Assembly (NCBI RefSeq): GCF_030362815.1
Contig: NZ_JAUCGR010000003.1
Span: forward strand, 62,001 to 126,000
Direction of reading: 5' to 3'
From: Cellulomonas edaphi
GTDB lineage: Bacteria; Actinomycetota; Actinomycetes; Actinomycetales; Cellulomonadaceae
Length of the DNA: 64,000 bases
Shown piece after piece: positions 26,800-36,334 of the stretch. Every line of letters begins with the position of its first letter. The first letter of the stretch is position 1. The notes under the pieces are model-generated. The model searched no databases. It was not told the origin of the DNA and saw nothing but the letters and a program-made list of their open reading frames with translations. The position numbers and the translations under genes were made by a program.

Positions 26800-27699
26800 A
26801 TGGCTGCCCGCGACCGATCCACGCGACGGGCCTCAGCCTCGCACCGGGCACCCACACGGACGGCGGCAGCCTGGCCCGAGGGCCCGGTGCGCATCCCCAC
26901 CGGGACGGTCGAGCTGGTGCGGGACCCCGACCAGCCGGACGGCGTCACCGTGCTGGTCAACGGCGTGCCCAGCTCCTACCTGGACCTGGCCCGCCCGGAG
27001 GTGCTGGCGTTCGAGTACATGCAGCAGATGGCCGCGGTGGTCGCACGGCTCGACGACGGCACCGGCCCCCTCGACGTGGTGCACCTGGGCGCCGCCGGCT
27101 GCGCACTGGCACGAGCTCTGCACGCCCTGCGCCCGGGCTCGCGGCACGTCGCCGTCGAGCTCGACACGGCACTCCCGGAGCTCGTGCGCGGCTGGTTCGA
27201 CCTGCCGCGCTCCCCGGCGCTGCGGATCAGGGCCGGGGACGCCCGCGCGCAGCTGGCCACCATGCCGGAGGCCAGCGCCGACGTCGTGGTGCGCGACGTG
27301 TTCGCCGGCTCCGTGACGCCCGCGCATCTCGTGACCCGCGAGATGGCGGCCGAGGTCGTGCGCGTGCTGCGCCCCGGCGGGCTCTACCTCGTCAACTGCG
27401 CGGATCGGCCGCCGCTCGCGACCGCGCGCTGCGAGGTCGCCACGCTGCGCGACGCCTTCGTCGACGTGGCGGCGATCGCCGAGCCGGGCGTGCTGCGCGG
27501 GCGCGGCTACGGCAACCTCGTGCTGGCCGGCACCGACCGCACCGACGTGCTGGGGGCGCCGGCCCTCGCGCGCGCCGTGCGCAGCCTGCCCGCGCCGGCC
27601 CGGCTCCTGCACGGTGAGGAGCTCCTCACGTTCGCCGGGCGGTCCCCCGCGCTGCGCGACCCCGCGACCGACCCCGGCGCAGACCCAGGGACGGCGTAG
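26800..27699 (+). CDS. Spermidine synthase-like SAM-binding protein
   Basis: 299-residue protein of the spermidine/spermine synthase fold. Visible: VVHLGAAGCALARALHALRPGSRHVAVELD (cofactor-binding loop and acidic residue), RIRAGDARAQL, SADVVVRDVFAGS and VLRPGGLYLVNCAD. The D-x-Y/F substrate motif of true spermidine synthases reads RDVFAG, as in many actinobacterial relatives without aminopropyl transferase activity, so the substrate is open. ATG 26800 follows a TACCGT -10 by six bases. A strong terminator follows. Confidence 0.7.
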   Translation: MAARDRSTRRASASHRAPTRTAAAWPEGPVRIPTGTVELVRDPDQPDGVTVLVNGVPSSYLDLARPEVLAFEYMQQMAAVVARLDDGTGPLDVVHLGAAGCALARALHALRPGSRHVAVELDTALPELVRGWFDLPRSPALRIRAGDARAQLATMPEASADVVVRDVFAGSVTPAHLVTREMAAEVVRVLRPGGLYLVNCADRPPLATARCEVATLRDAFVDVAAIAEPGVLRGRGYGNLVLAGTDRTDVLGAPALARAVRSLPAPARLLHGEELLTFAGRSPALRDPATDPGADPGTA

Positions 27700-27729
27700 G
27701 GCCGCTTCCCGACGCACGGGAAGCGGCCC
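27699..27729. terminator. Bidirectional terminator
   Basis: GGGCCGCTTCCC / GGGAAGCGGCCC, 12 perfect base pairs (13 with the outer A-T), loop GACGCAC, between the convergent spermidine-synthase-like and cold-shock genes. Confidence 0.85.
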
Positions 27730-27771
27730 TGCACGCGCCGACCGGCGTGAGCCGGTGGCGGTGGAAGTCGA

Positions 27772-27975
27772 TCAGAGCGGGCGGACGTGCTCCGCCTGGG
27801 GGCCCTTGGGGCCCTGCGCGATGTCGAACTCCACCCGCTGGCCCTCGTCGAGCGAGCGGTAGCCCTGGGTGTCGATCGCCGAGTAGTGGACGAAGACGTC
27901 AGCGCCGCCACCGTCCTGGGCGATGAACCCGAAGCCCTTCTCGGAGTTGAACCACTTGACAGCACCCTGTGCCAT
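27772..27975 (-). CDS. Cold-shock protein (CspA family)
   Basis: 67-residue single CSD domain: [20 protein letters not shown] with RNP1 KGFGFI, and RNP2 VFVHYSAI. It binds single-stranded RNA or DNA and acts as an RNA chaperone. AAGGAAG precedes the ATG at 27975. The C-terminus ends AEHVRPL as usual. The following 176-base gap upstream is probably its long leader and promoter. Confidence 0.96.
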   Translation of the reverse strand: MAQGAVKWFNSEKGFGFIAQDGGGADVFVHYSAIDTQGYRSLDEGQRVEFDIAQGPKGPQAEHVRPL

Positions 27976-28075
27976 GTCTTGCTTCCTTCTGTCCCACCGG
28001 TGACGACGACGGACCTTCTCCGCGCCCTGCCGCCTCGAGAGATCGAGTGCGACGCGCAAATAGTTGCACAGGGGT

Positions 28076-28089
28076 GTGGCGTACGCCAC
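28076..28089. promoter_or_regulatory. 14-bp perfect palindrome upstream of the cold-shock gene
   Basis: GTGGCGTACGCCAC in the csp upstream region, about 100 bases before the start codon. Possible operator; an AACTAT-like -10 lies shortly downstream on the minus strand. No known regulator matched. Confidence 0.3.
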
Positions 28090-28151
28090 GGTTTCAGCCA
28101 CCTGGGCGCCATGCTTCGACAACGATTGGGTAAACGTCGCCGCGTCGGGGG

Positions 28152-29087
28152 TCAGCCCGCGGGCGGCTCGTCGCCCTGCTGCGCGAGGAAGCGCTCGAAC
28201 TCGGCGCCCAGCTCGTCGGCGGTCGGCAGGTCCGCGGAACGGGCCAGCAGGCTGCCCCGGCCCGAGCTGCGCGCGAAGGCGTCGTACTGCTCCTCGAGCG
28301 CGTGCACCACGCCCGCGACCTCCTCGGAGCCCGCGACCTGGCGCTCGATCTCGGCCGTGGCGTCCGTCGCGGCCGCCGTCAGCGCGGACGTGCGCAGGTC
28401 CAGACCGGTGGCCCGCTCGACGGCGTGCAGCGCAGCGATGCTGGCCTGCGGGTACGACGACTGGGTGAGGTAGTGCGGCACGTGCACGGCGAACCCCATC
28501 GCGTCGTGGCCCGACTCCCCCAGGCGCAGCTCGAGCAGCGAGCTCGCACTCGCGGGGACCTGGACGGTCCCGAACCACGAGGTGTGGTCGGCGACGAGCT
28601 CGGGCCGCGTCGCGTGCGCGGTGACCGAGGCGGGCCGCGTGTGCGGGATGCCCATCGGGATGCCGTGCACGCCGACCGTGAGGGACACGTCGAACCGCTC
28701 CACGATCTGGCGCACGGCCGCCACGTAACGCTCCCACTGCACGTCGGGCTCCGAGCCGTGCAGCAGCAGGAACGGCGTGCCCACCGCGTCCTGGACGAGG
28801 TCGACCACCAGCTCGGGCTCCTCGTAGGAGGCCCAGGTGGTCGCGTCGAAGGTCATGAGCGGGCGGCGCGAGCGGTAGTCGAGCAGCTGGTCGACGTCGA
28901 ACGTCGCAAGGCGGCTGCTGGTCAGCTCCTCCGACAGGTGCTCGGCAGCGATCTGCCCGGCGTTGCCGGCGTCGATGAACCCACGCACGGCGTGCACCAG
29001 GACAGGGCCCTGACCGGCGGCCGTGCGAGCGTCCAGCTCGGCAGCCACCTCGGGGACGACGTCGTAGATCTCGCTGGGGTCAAGCAT
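28152..29087 (-). CDS. PAC2 family protein
   Basis: 311-residue PAC2 (proteasome assembly chaperone 2-like) protein. It starts [14 protein letters not shown], has [49 protein letters not shown], and [11 protein letters not shown]. In actinobacteria this family is widespread and its role is not known; it is related to archaeal and eukaryotic proteasome chaperones. The ATG at 29087 matches the usual family start; an in-frame ATG at 29153 would add 22 residues. Confidence 0.88.
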   Translation of the reverse strand: MLDPSEIYDVVPEVAAELDARTAAGQGPVLVHAVRGFIDAGNAGQIAAEHLSEELTSSRLATFDVDQLLDYRSRRPLMTFDATTWASYEEPELVVDLVQDAVGTPFLLLHGSEPDVQWERYVAAVRQIVERFDVSLTVGVHGIPMGIPHTRPASVTAHATRPELVADHTSWFGTVQVPASASSLLELRLGESGHDAMGFAVHVPHYLTQSSYPQASIAALHAVERATGLDLRTSALTAAATDATAEIERQVAGSEEVAGVVHALEEQYDAFARSSGRGSLLARSADLPTADELGAEFERFLAQQGDEPPAG

Positions 29088-29189
29088 GCGTCGCGCACGC
29101 ACCTCTCGTTCGTCCAGGGATGCCGGTCCAGGCACCCCCGTGCCCTCCGGCACACCTGCGTCAACACGACGAGCACGCGTCCTCTTCCC

Positions 29190-29215
29190 GCCGGCTGCGA
29201 CGACTCGCAGCCGGC
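29190..29215 (-). terminator. Terminator hairpin after the receiver gene
   Basis: GCCGGCTGCGA / TCGCAGCCGGC, 11 perfect base pairs with the tetraloop CGAC, starting five bases past the stop of the receiver gene. Confidence 0.8.
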
Positions 29216-29220
29216 AGGGA

Positions 29221-29661
29221 TCAGCGAGACGGGAGGCGGACGACCTCGACGAAGAACTCGTCGATCTGGCGCACCACGTCGATGAACCGGTCGAAGTCCA
29301 CGGGCTTGGTCACGTAGGCGTTGGCGTGCAGCGAGTAGCTGCGCACCACGTCCTCCTCGGCCTCGCTGGTGGTGAGGACCACGACCGGGATCGAGCGCAG
29401 GCTGGCGTCGGCCTTGAGCGCCTCGAGCACCTCGCGCCCGTCCATGCGGGGCAGGTTGAGGTCGAGCAGCACCAGGTCGGGCGTGGGGGCGTCGGCGTGC
29501 TCGCCCTCCTTGCGCAGGAACGCCAGTGCGCTGACGCCGTCCGACACGACAGAGAGCCGGTTGGCGACCTTGTGCTCCGCGAACGCCTCGCGGGTCATCA
29601 GGACGTCGCCCGGGTCGTCCTCCACGAGCAGGACGTCGATGGGCTTACGAGCTTCCGTCAC
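29221..29661 (-). CDS. Single-domain response regulator (Rcp1-like)
   Basis: 146-residue receiver with no output domain: acidic pair in LLVEDDPGD, phospho-acceptor Asp in [17 protein letters not shown], Thr in VVVLTTSE and Lys in YVTKPVDF. Such Rcp-type receivers usually partner CHASE3 or phytochrome kinases, and it overlaps the upstream kinase gene by 17 bases. It probably relays phosphate or binds a partner protein. Confidence 0.9.
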   Translation of the reverse strand: MTEARKPIDVLLVEDDPGDVLMTREAFAEHKVANRLSVVSDGVSALAFLRKEGEHADAPTPDLVLLDLNLPRMDGREVLEALKADASLRSIPVVVLTTSEAEEDVVRSYSLHANAYVTKPVDFDRFIDVVRQIDEFFVEVVRLPSR

Positions 29662-31258
29662 GGGTGACGCTCACTTCCTCGACCGGGTCTCGGTCGTTGG
29701 TCTGCGTCGACGGCAGGGTCCAGCGGATGCTGGTGCCCTCACCGGCGGGCGGTTCGATCCAGATGCGACCGCCATGGAACTCGACGATCTTCTTGCACAG
29801 GGCCAGGCCGATGCCCGTCCCCTCGTACACGTCCTTCGGGTGCAGCCGCTGGAAGATCACGAAGACCCGCTCCGCGTACTGCGCGTCGATGCCGATGCCG
29901 TTGTCGCGGCACTCCAGCTCCCACTCGCTCCGGCCCGAGTCTTGCACGAGCCGAGCGCTGAGGTGGATGTGCGGCACGCGGTCGGCGGCTCGGAACTTCA
30001 CGGCGTTGCCGACGAGGTTCTGGAAGAGCTGGGCCAGCAGCGGCGCCTCGCCGCGCACGACGGGCAGCTCGTCGTGCGTCACGACGGCACCCGAGTCGGT
30101 GATCGCGTTCTCGAGGTTGCCCAGCGCGACGTCGAGCACCTCGTCCAGCGGGACGTCGGTCACCTCGCCGCCCACGCGGCCGACACGGCTGAACCCGAGC
30201 AGGTCCTGGATGAGGCGCTGCATGCGCTTGGCGCCGTCCACGGCGAACTCGATGTACTGGTCCGCCCGTTCGTCCATCTGCCCGCCGTAGCGCTTCTGCA
30301 GCAGCTGGGTGAAGCTCGCGATCTTCCGCAGCGGCTCCTGCAGGTCGTGCGAGGCCACGTACGCGAACTGCTCGAGGTCGCGGTTGGACCTGCGCAGCTC
30401 CTCGGCCTGCTCCTCCAGGAGCGCGTGCGAGGCCTCGACCGCCTCGACCTGCGTGAGCAGCGCGCCACGCATCCGCTCGACGTCCCGCGACAGGTCGGCG
30501 ATCTCCCCGGGCCCGGTGGCGACGACCTCGTGGCGCAGGTCTCCCCCGGCCACGATCCGCGCGTCGCCGGCGAGCGCGTCCAGCGGCTCGACGACCCAAC
30601 GACGCAGCGCCGTCCAGATCAGGATGCCGACCGTCACGGCCGCGACGGCGAGCAGCGCGACGACCGTCGACGCGTACCTCGTCCAGCGCGCCAGGTCGGC
30701 CGCGACGTCGCTGCGCGCACTCCGCACCTCGTGGGACAGGTGCTCGACCGCACCGCGGAAGGCGTCGAACTGCGCCTTGCCGGCCTCGACGTTCGCCAAG
30801 TCCACGGAGGAGGGGCCTTGCTCTCGCACCTGGGCGACCAGGGGTTCGGCGTAGTCGGTGATCCAGGCGTCGGCAGCCGCGTCCGCGGCCTGCGCCCTGG
30901 CGAGCAGCTCCGGGTCGGACACGACGTCCGACAGGTCCTCTGCGATCGCGACGAACGACGGGCGCTGCGCGAGCGACTGGACGTAGGGCGCCAGGATGTC
31001 CTCGTCGCCGGAGAGGGCGAAGCCGCGCAGCCCGGTCTCGGCGTCGACGTAGGTGATGAGTCCCTCCTCGACCGCGACCACGGCGGCGAAGATGTTCTTC
31101 GTGAGGGCGGCCTGCCGATCGGCCAGCTGCGCGAAGACGAGGCCCGCGGCGCCCAGCAGCAGCCCGAGCACCACGCCGGCGACGATCAGCAGGACCATCA
31201 GCCGCCGGCGCAGGGTGGCCCCGCGCGGCCCCGCGGGGCGCGGTGCGTCCGAGGTCAC
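29645..31258 (-). CDS. CHASE3-domain sensor histidine kinase
   Basis: 537-residue membrane kinase. Two membrane segments (about 20-42 and 198-222) bracket a CHASE3 sensor (residues 45-195, with [20 protein letters not shown]). Then come HAMP ([20 protein letters not shown]), a coiled coil and the HisKA box [21 protein letters not shown] with the phospho-His. The HATPase domain has [17 protein letters not shown] and [18 protein letters not shown]. The GTG at 31258 overlaps the upstream phosphatase stop. The signal sensed is unknown. Confidence 0.93.
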   Translation of the reverse strand: MTSDAPRPAGPRGATLRRRLMVLLIVAGVVLGLLLGAAGLVFAQLADRQAALTKNIFAAVVAVEEGLITYVDAETGLRGFALSGDEDILAPYVQSLAQRPSFVAIAEDLSDVVSDPELLARAQAADAAADAWITDYAEPLVAQVREQGPSSVDLANVEAGKAQFDAFRGAVEHLSHEVRSARSDVAADLARWTRYASTVVALLAVAAVTVGILIWTALRRWVVEPLDALAGDARIVAGGDLRHEVVATGPGEIADLSRDVERMRGALLTQVEAVEASHALLEEQAEELRRSNRDLEQFAYVASHDLQEPLRKIASFTQLLQKRYGGQMDERADQYIEFAVDGAKRMQRLIQDLLGFSRVGRVGGEVTDVPLDEVLDVALGNLENAITDSGAVVTHDELPVVRGEAPLLAQLFQNLVGNAVKFRAADRVPHIHLSARLVQDSGRSEWELECRDNGIGIDAQYAERVFVIFQRLHPKDVYEGTGIGLALCKKIVEFHGGRIWIEPPAGEGTSIRWTLPSTQTNDRDPVEEVSVTRDGSS

Positions 31259-32484
31259 TCGCCCCACCCGAGCACGACGATCGCCGCGTCGTCCACGAGG
31301 TCGCCCCCGTGCAGCGCGCGCACGTCGCGCAGCACGCGGCCCACGAGATCGTCCTCCAGCCCGGCGGGGTCCGCCGCCGGGCGAGGGCCGGTCTCCGACG
31401 CCAGCACGCGGTCGACGACGCCGAGGAGGCCCGCCTTGCCCAGACGCTCGGGGCCCCCGCCGACGGTGGCCTCGAGCAGGCCGTCGGTGTACATCAGCAG
31501 GCGCCAGGACTCGCCGAGGTCGAGCACCTGGGCGTGCCAGGTGCCGCCCACGGGGATGCCGAGCGCGCGGCCACGCCGCGTGGTGGGCGGCAGCTCGGAC
31601 GGGGGGCCCAGCACGAGCGGCACGGGATGGCCCGCGAGGTACATGTCCGCGGTCCGGCGACCGGGCGGGATGACGAACATGGCCACCGTCGTGAAGACCT
31701 CGGGACGCGGCCGCTCGGCCTCGAGCACCACCTCCAGCAGACCGAAGATGTCGGCGGGGCGCGTCCCGGTGAGCACCAGCGTGCGCCACGCGGTGCGCAG
31801 CGTGGCGCCCAGGGCGGCCTCGTCGGGCCCGTGACCACACACGTCGCCCACGATCGCGAGCACGGTGCCGTCCGGACGCTCGACGACGTCGTAGAAGTCG
31901 CCACCCAGCACGCCGTCGCGGCCCGCGCGGTACCCCACGCGCACCTCGAGGCGCTCGTCGCGGATCATGGGCGTGGGCAGCAGCGCGCGCTCGAGCCTGT
32001 TCGTCTCCTCGGCACGCACGAGGCTGCGGTACAGCTCGCGGTCGGTGGCCTCGAGCCGGCGGCGCTGGACCGCGTAGCGCACGGCCCGGCTCAGCCGGTG
32101 CCCGTCCACCTCGTCCTTGACCAGGTAGTCCTGCGCGCCCGCGGCGACGGCGAGCACGCCCGTGTCTCCCCCGGACTGGCCCGTGAGCACCACGACGGCC
32201 GGTGCGCCGGCCGCCAGCAGCCGCTCGAGCGCGGGGATGCCGGTCGCGTCGGGGAGGCCGAGATCGAGCAGGACGCAGTCCACGTCGAGCGACGCGACGG
32301 CCTCGTCGAGAGTGCGCACCCACGTCAGAGCCACGTCCAGCCCGGCGTCCTGCAGGTGCTCGGAGACGAGGACGGCGTCGCCGTCGTCGTCCTCGACGAG
32401 CAGCAGCCGGATCTGGCGGTCGTCGTCCACGGTCGAGCGCGGGCGGTCACGCACGGGACCGGTCGCGGCAGGTGCGTCCGTCAC
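31255..32484 (-). CDS. Receiver-PP2C (SpoIIE/RsbU-type) phosphatase
   Basis: 409-residue protein with an N-terminal receiver (LLVEDDDGDAVLV; phospho-Asp in CVLLDLGLPD; Lys in YLVKDEV) and a C-terminal PP2C domain. The metal-binding residues are in GGDFYDVVERPDG, IVGDVCGHGPDEA and MYTDGLLEA, and VDDAAIVVLGWG is at the end. Such enzymes dephosphorylate anti-anti-sigma factors in partner switching. GTG 32484 has AGAGGA. First gene of the three-gene signalling operon. Confidence 0.92.
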   Translation of the reverse strand: MTDAPAATGPVRDRPRSTVDDDRQIRLLLVEDDDGDAVLVSEHLQDAGLDVALTWVRTLDEAVASLDVDCVLLDLGLPDATGIPALERLLAAGAPAVVVLTGQSGGDTGVLAVAAGAQDYLVKDEVDGHRLSRAVRYAVQRRRLEATDRELYRSLVRAEETNRLERALLPTPMIRDERLEVRVGYRAGRDGVLGGDFYDVVERPDGTVLAIVGDVCGHGPDEAALGATLRTAWRTLVLTGTRPADIFGLLEVVLEAERPRPEVFTTVAMFVIPPGRRTADMYLAGHPVPLVLGPPSELPPTTRRGRALGIPVGGTWHAQVLDLGESWRLLMYTDGLLEATVGGGPERLGKAGLLGVVDRVLASETGPRPAADPAGLEDDLVGRVLRDVRALHGGDLVDDAAIVVLGWGE

Positions 32485-32495
32485 GGTCGTCCTCT

Positions 32496-32513
32496 CTTTC
32501 GGGCAACCGAAAG
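32496..32513. promoter_or_regulatory. Inverted repeat over the phosphatase leader
   Basis: CTTTCGG-GCAA-CCGAAAG, seven-bp arms, immediately upstream of the phosphatase ribosome binding site. It can fold in the mRNA or act as an operator. The rest of the 249-base gap to helD shows only a GATAAT-like -10 (plus strand, near 32600) and the helD ribosome binding site. Confidence 0.45.
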
Positions 32514-32733
32514 CGTACGGCCCCGTTCGGGTGACCGCGTACCGACCACTCGAACGGCCCTACGCCCGCGCGGCCGACGCGGAGCGCCCTGCGAGGGCGG
32601 ATAATGGACGGCCGCTCCGCGCACCTTGCTCACGAGTACCCCGCACGCACCTGGCCCGCTCAGAGGTGCGCAGGCGGCGAGGAGCAGACCGCACAGTGGC
32701 TCGACGATGGTCCGTGGACAGGAGAACGCGCAC

Positions 32734-34980
32734 GTGACAGGCACGAACGATGAGCTGGCCGGCGAGCAGAAGACGGTCGACATCATGTACGCGCGCCTCG
32801 ACGAGCTGCGGGCGGGCACGCGAGAGCGCCTGGCCGAGGTGCGCCGCACAGGCCCCGCGGGATCGCCGCAGAACCGCTCCGAGCGCGACGCCTTCGCGAC
32901 GCTCTACGAGGACCGCGTGGCGCAGCTCGAGGCCGTCGAGGAGCGCCTGGTCTTCGGTCGCATCGACCTCGAGGACGACACCCGGCGCTACATCGGACGC
33001 ATCGGCCTGACCGACGACGAGCAGACGCAGCTGCTGACGGACTGGCGGGCGCCCGCCGCGCAGGCGTTCTACCGCGCGACGGCGGCACACCCCGACGGGG
33101 TCGTGCGGCGGCGGCACGTGGTCACGCGGGGCAGGACCGTCACCAGCGTCGAGGATGAGGTCCTCGACCTCGACCTGCTGACCGACGACGACGAGGGCCG
33201 CTTGACCGGGCTGTCCGGCGAGGGCGCGCTGCTCGCGGGACTGCGGGCCGGCCGCACAGGCCGGATGGGCGACATCGTCGCCACCATCCAGGGCGAGCAG
33301 GACGCCATCATCCGGTCCGAGCTGGGCGGCGCGCTCGTCGTGCAGGGCGGGCCCGGCACCGGCAAGACGGCCGTGGCGCTGCACCGCGCCGCGTACCTCC
33401 TCTACGCCCACCGCCGGATGCTCGAGCGCTCGGGCGTGCTGCTGGTGGGGCCGAGCCGCACGTTCCTGCGCTACATCGACCAGGTCCTGCCGTCCCTGGG
33501 TGAGACCGGCGTGGTGACCACCACGATCGCCGAGATCGTCCCGGGTGTGCTCGCCACCGGCGACGAGCCCGAGCACGTCGCCGAGATCAAGGGCCGCGCG
33601 TCCATGGCGGCGGTCATCGCCCGCGCCGTCCGCGACCGTCAGCGCGTCCCTGCCCAGGCCGCCACCGCGCGCATCGACGGCATCGCGGTGGAGATCCGCC
33701 CGGGCGACGTCGCCTCGGCGATCAACCGGGCCCGGCGCCAGCACCGGCCGCACAACCAGGCTCGGGTCACGTTCGTGCGCGACATGCTCGGGCGCCTCGC
33801 CGACCAGTACGCAGCTCAGCTGGGCTGGGAGGTGCAGCCCGACGAGCGCGCGGAGATCATCGGCGAGCTGCGCGCGGACCGGGACGTCCGCGTCGCGCTG
33901 AACCTCGCGTGGATGCCGCTCACGCCGCAGAAGCTCCTGGCAGACCTCTACGCCAAGCCCTGGCGCTTGGCCTCCGCGGCACCCGACCTCACCGAGCGGG
34001 AGCGCGCCCTGCTGGCGCGAGACGCGGACGCGCCGTGGACCGCGGCCGACGTCCCCCTGCTCGACGAGGCCGCCGAGCTGCTCGGCGAGGACGACCAGGC
34101 GGCCCGCGCGCTGGCCCGCGCCGCGGCAGAGCAGCGGGCCACCGAGGTGGCGTACGCGCGCCAGGTGCTGGAGTCGACCGGGTCGGGCGCCCTGGTGTCC
34201 GCCGAGCTTCTCGCGGACCGCTTCGCCGGCTCCGGACCGGCCATGACGACGGCGGAGCGTGCGGCGAACGACCGGTCCTGGACGTACGGCCACGTGGTCG
34301 TCGACGAGGCGCAGGAGCTGTCCGCGATGGCGTGGCGGGCGCTGCTGCGCCGCGTGCCGACCCGCTCGCTCACGATCGTGGGCGACGTCGCCCAGACGAG
34401 CGCCTCGGGCGGGGCGCGCAGCTGGGCGCACATGCTGGACCCGGTGCTGCAGGGCTCCTGGCGCCTCAACGAGCTGACCGTGAACTACCGGACGCCCGCA
34501 GCGGTCGCGGATGCCGCGGTGCGGATGGCCACGGCCGCCGGGCTGCCCATCAGCCCCCTCACCTCGGCACGCGAGGTGGACGACGCCCTGGTGCTCACGC
34601 ACGCCACGCCCGGCGAGCTCCTCCCGGCGGTCGCGAGTCGCGCGGGCGAGGCGGTCGCGTCGGTGACGGACGACATCGGCGCGGGCCGGGTGGCCGTCGT
34701 GGCGACGACGGCGACGCTGGACACGGTCCGGGACGCGCTCGTCGCGGCCGGCCTGTCCCCGGCGGTCGGGCAGGCCACCCTCGCTGCGGACCTCGACGCC
34801 CCGCTCGTGCTGCTGACGCCGCGCGAGGCGAAGGGGCTCGAGTTCGACGCGGTGGTGCTGGTCGAGCCTGCCGACGTCCTCGCCGAGTCCGCGGGCGACC
34901 TGTACGTCGCGATGACGCGCCCGACACGCGTGCTGCACGTGGTGCACGCGCTCGACCTGCCCGCCGGGATCGCGTCCTGA
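32734..34980 (+). CDS. HelD-type UvrD/Rep family helicase
   Basis: 748-residue SF1 helicase of the HelD group, which remodels RNA polymerase and, in some actinobacteria (HelR), protects it from rifampicin. An N-terminal coiled coil (TVDIMYARLDELRAGTRERLAEV) is the arm inserted into RNA polymerase. Walker A is GGPGTGKTAVALHR, Walker B VVVDEAQELSAMAWR, then NYRTPAAVADA and VAMTRPTRVLHVV. GTG 32734 has AGGAG nine bases upstream; an in-frame ATG at 32626 is not supported. Which HelD subtype it is cannot be told without a phylogeny. Confidence 0.88.
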   Translation: MTGTNDELAGEQKTVDIMYARLDELRAGTRERLAEVRRTGPAGSPQNRSERDAFATLYEDRVAQLEAVEERLVFGRIDLEDDTRRYIGRIGLTDDEQTQLLTDWRAPAAQAFYRATAAHPDGVVRRRHVVTRGRTVTSVEDEVLDLDLLTDDDEGRLTGLSGEGALLAGLRAGRTGRMGDIVATIQGEQDAIIRSELGGALVVQGGPGTGKTAVALHRAAYLLYAHRRMLERSGVLLVGPSRTFLRYIDQVLPSLGETGVVTTTIAEIVPGVLATGDEPEHVAEIKGRASMAAVIARAVRDRQRVPAQAATARIDGIAVEIRPGDVASAINRARRQHRPHNQARVTFVRDMLGRLADQYAAQLGWEVQPDERAEIIGELRADRDVRVALNLAWMPLTPQKLLADLYAKPWRLASAAPDLTERERALLARDADAPWTAADVPLLDEAAELLGEDDQAARALARAAAEQRATEVAYARQVLESTGSGALVSAELLADRFAGSGPAMTTAERAANDRSWTYGHVVVDEAQELSAMAWRALLRRVPTRSLTIVGDVAQTSASGGARSWAHMLDPVLQGSWRLNELTVNYRTPAAVADAAVRMATAAGLPISPLTSAREVDDALVLTHATPGELLPAVASRAGEAVASVTDDIGAGRVAVVATTATLDTVRDALVAAGLSPAVGQATLAADLDAPLVLLTPREAKGLEFDAVVLVEPADVLAESAGDLYVAMTRPTRVLHVVHALDLPAGIAS

Positions 34981-34984
34981 CCGG

Positions 34985-35026
34985 CTGTCCGAGGGTCGGA
35001 CACCCCTGTGCCCGGCCCTCGGACAG
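34985..35026 (+). terminator. Hairpin between helD and serA
   Basis: CTGTCCGAGGG / CCCTCGGACAG, 11 perfect base pairs around a 20-base centre, which itself can form TGTCCGA-GGG-TCGGACA. It starts four bases past the helD stop, so it is probably the helD terminator; an operator for serA is possible. Confidence 0.6.
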
Positions 35027-35029
35027 GCG

Positions 35030-35035
35030 CACGAT
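35030..35035 (+). promoter_or_regulatory. -10 element of serA (leaderless)
   Basis: CACGAT followed by six bases and the serA GTG. Confidence 0.3.
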
Positions 35036-35041
35036 GGGCCC

Positions 35042-36241
35042 GTGCCCAAGGCCCTGCTGCTCGAGAACCTCCACCCCCAGTCGCACGCCATCCTCGCCGA
35101 GGCCGGCTTCGACGTCGTCACGCGCACGGGCGCGCTCGACGAGTCCGAGCTGATCGAGGCGCTCGACGGGGTGCACCTGCTCGGCATCCGCTCCAAGACC
35201 CAGGTCACGGCGGCGGCGATCGAGCAGGCCTCCGACCTGGTCGCGATCGGTGCGTTCTGCATCGGCACCAACCAGATCGACCTCGCCGCGGCGGCCACGC
35301 GCGGCGTCGCGACGTTCAACGCGCCCTTCTCCAACACGCGCTCCGTCGTCGAGATCGCGATCGCCGAGATCATCGCGCTGACCCGGCGGCTGACCGAGTT
35401 CGACAAGCAGATGCACGACGGCGTGTGGAACAAGTCGGCGGTCGGCGCGCACGAGGTCCGTGGTCGCACGCTCGGGATCATCGGCTACGGCAACATCGGC
35501 ACGCAGCTGTCCGTCCTCGCCGAGAACCTCGGCATGTCCGTCGTCTTCTACGACACGGCGGAGAAGCTGGCGCTCGGCAACGCCCGTCGCATGCACACGC
35601 TCGACGAGCTGCTCGAGACGTCCGACGTCGTCACGCTGCACGTGGACGGCCGCTCGGGCAACGCCGGGCTGTTCGGCGCCAAGCAGATCGCGCGCATGAA
35701 GCCCGGCGCGGTGCTGCTCAACCTGTCCCGCGGGTTCGTGGTGGACCCCGCGGCCCTGCGCGACGCGATTGTCTCGGGCCACCTGTCCGGCGCCGCGGTC
35801 GACGTGTTCCCGGTCGAGCCCAAGCGCAAGGGGGACCCGTTCGAGTCGGAGCTGCGCGGCCTGCCGAACGTCATCCTCACGCCCCACACGGGCGGTTCCA
35901 CCGAGGAGGCGCAGGAGGCGATTGGCCAGTTCGTGGCGCACAAGCTGCGGGACTACATCGCGACCGGCTCCACCACGCTGTCCGTGAACCTCCCCAACGT
36001 CGCGCTGGACCAGCACCCCGGCGTGCACCGGCTCGCGTACCTGCACCACAACGTCCCCGGCGTGCTCGCCGGCATCAACGCGACCCTCGCGGAGCACGGT
36101 GTCAACATCGAGGGCCAGCTGCTGGCCACGCGCGGCGACATCGGCTACGTGGTCACCGACGCCGGCTCCGCGGTCGACCCGGCCGTGGTCGCGGCGCTCT
36201 CGTCGCAGCCCGAGGCGATCCGGCTGCGCGTCCTGTCCTGA
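35042..36241 (+). CDS. serA: D-3-phosphoglycerate dehydrogenase SerA
   Basis: First step of serine biosynthesis: NAD-dependent oxidation of 3-phosphoglycerate. The 399-residue product has the substrate domain (LGIRSKTQVTAAAI, IGTNQIDL), the NAD loop LGIIGYGNIGTQLSVLAENLGM, catalytic Arg in LNLSRGF, Glu in VEP and His in PHTGGSTEEAQ. A C-terminal ACT domain (HHNVPGVLAGINATLAEHGVNIEGQ) makes serine feedback control likely. Length and layout match the E. coli-type enzyme. A strong terminator follows. Confidence 0.96.
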   Translation: MPKALLLENLHPQSHAILAEAGFDVVTRTGALDESELIEALDGVHLLGIRSKTQVTAAAIEQASDLVAIGAFCIGTNQIDLAAAATRGVATFNAPFSNTRSVVEIAIAEIIALTRRLTEFDKQMHDGVWNKSAVGAHEVRGRTLGIIGYGNIGTQLSVLAENLGMSVVFYDTAEKLALGNARRMHTLDELLETSDVVTLHVDGRSGNAGLFGAKQIARMKPGAVLLNLSRGFVVDPAALRDAIVSGHLSGAAVDVFPVEPKRKGDPFESELRGLPNVILTPHTGGSTEEAQEAIGQFVAHKLRDYIATGSTTLSVNLPNVALDQHPGVHRLAYLHHNVPGVLAGINATLAEHGVNIEGQLLATRGDIGYVVTDAGSAVDPAVVAALSSQPEAIRLRVLS

Positions 36242-36243
36242 CG

Positions 36244-36279
36244 TTCGACGCCTGACCCTCGACGCCTGACCTTCGACGC
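36244..36279. repeat. 14-bp tandem repeat after serA
   Basis: TTCGACGCCTGACC, CTCGACGCCTGACC and TTCGACGCC..., two full copies and a partial third, directly before the terminator. Function unknown. Confidence 0.7.
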
Positions 36280-36317
36280 CGAACGGCCTGTCCCCCGCGG
36301 TGGGGACAGGCCGTTCG
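36280..36317. terminator. Bidirectional terminator after serA
   Basis: 16-bp perfect stem CGAACGGCCTGTCCCC / GGGGACAGGCCGTTCG with loop CGCGGT, between convergent serA and the DUF5302 gene. The strongest hairpin in the window. Confidence 0.9.
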
Positions 36318-36334
36318 TTCGTCTGCCGGTGCCG

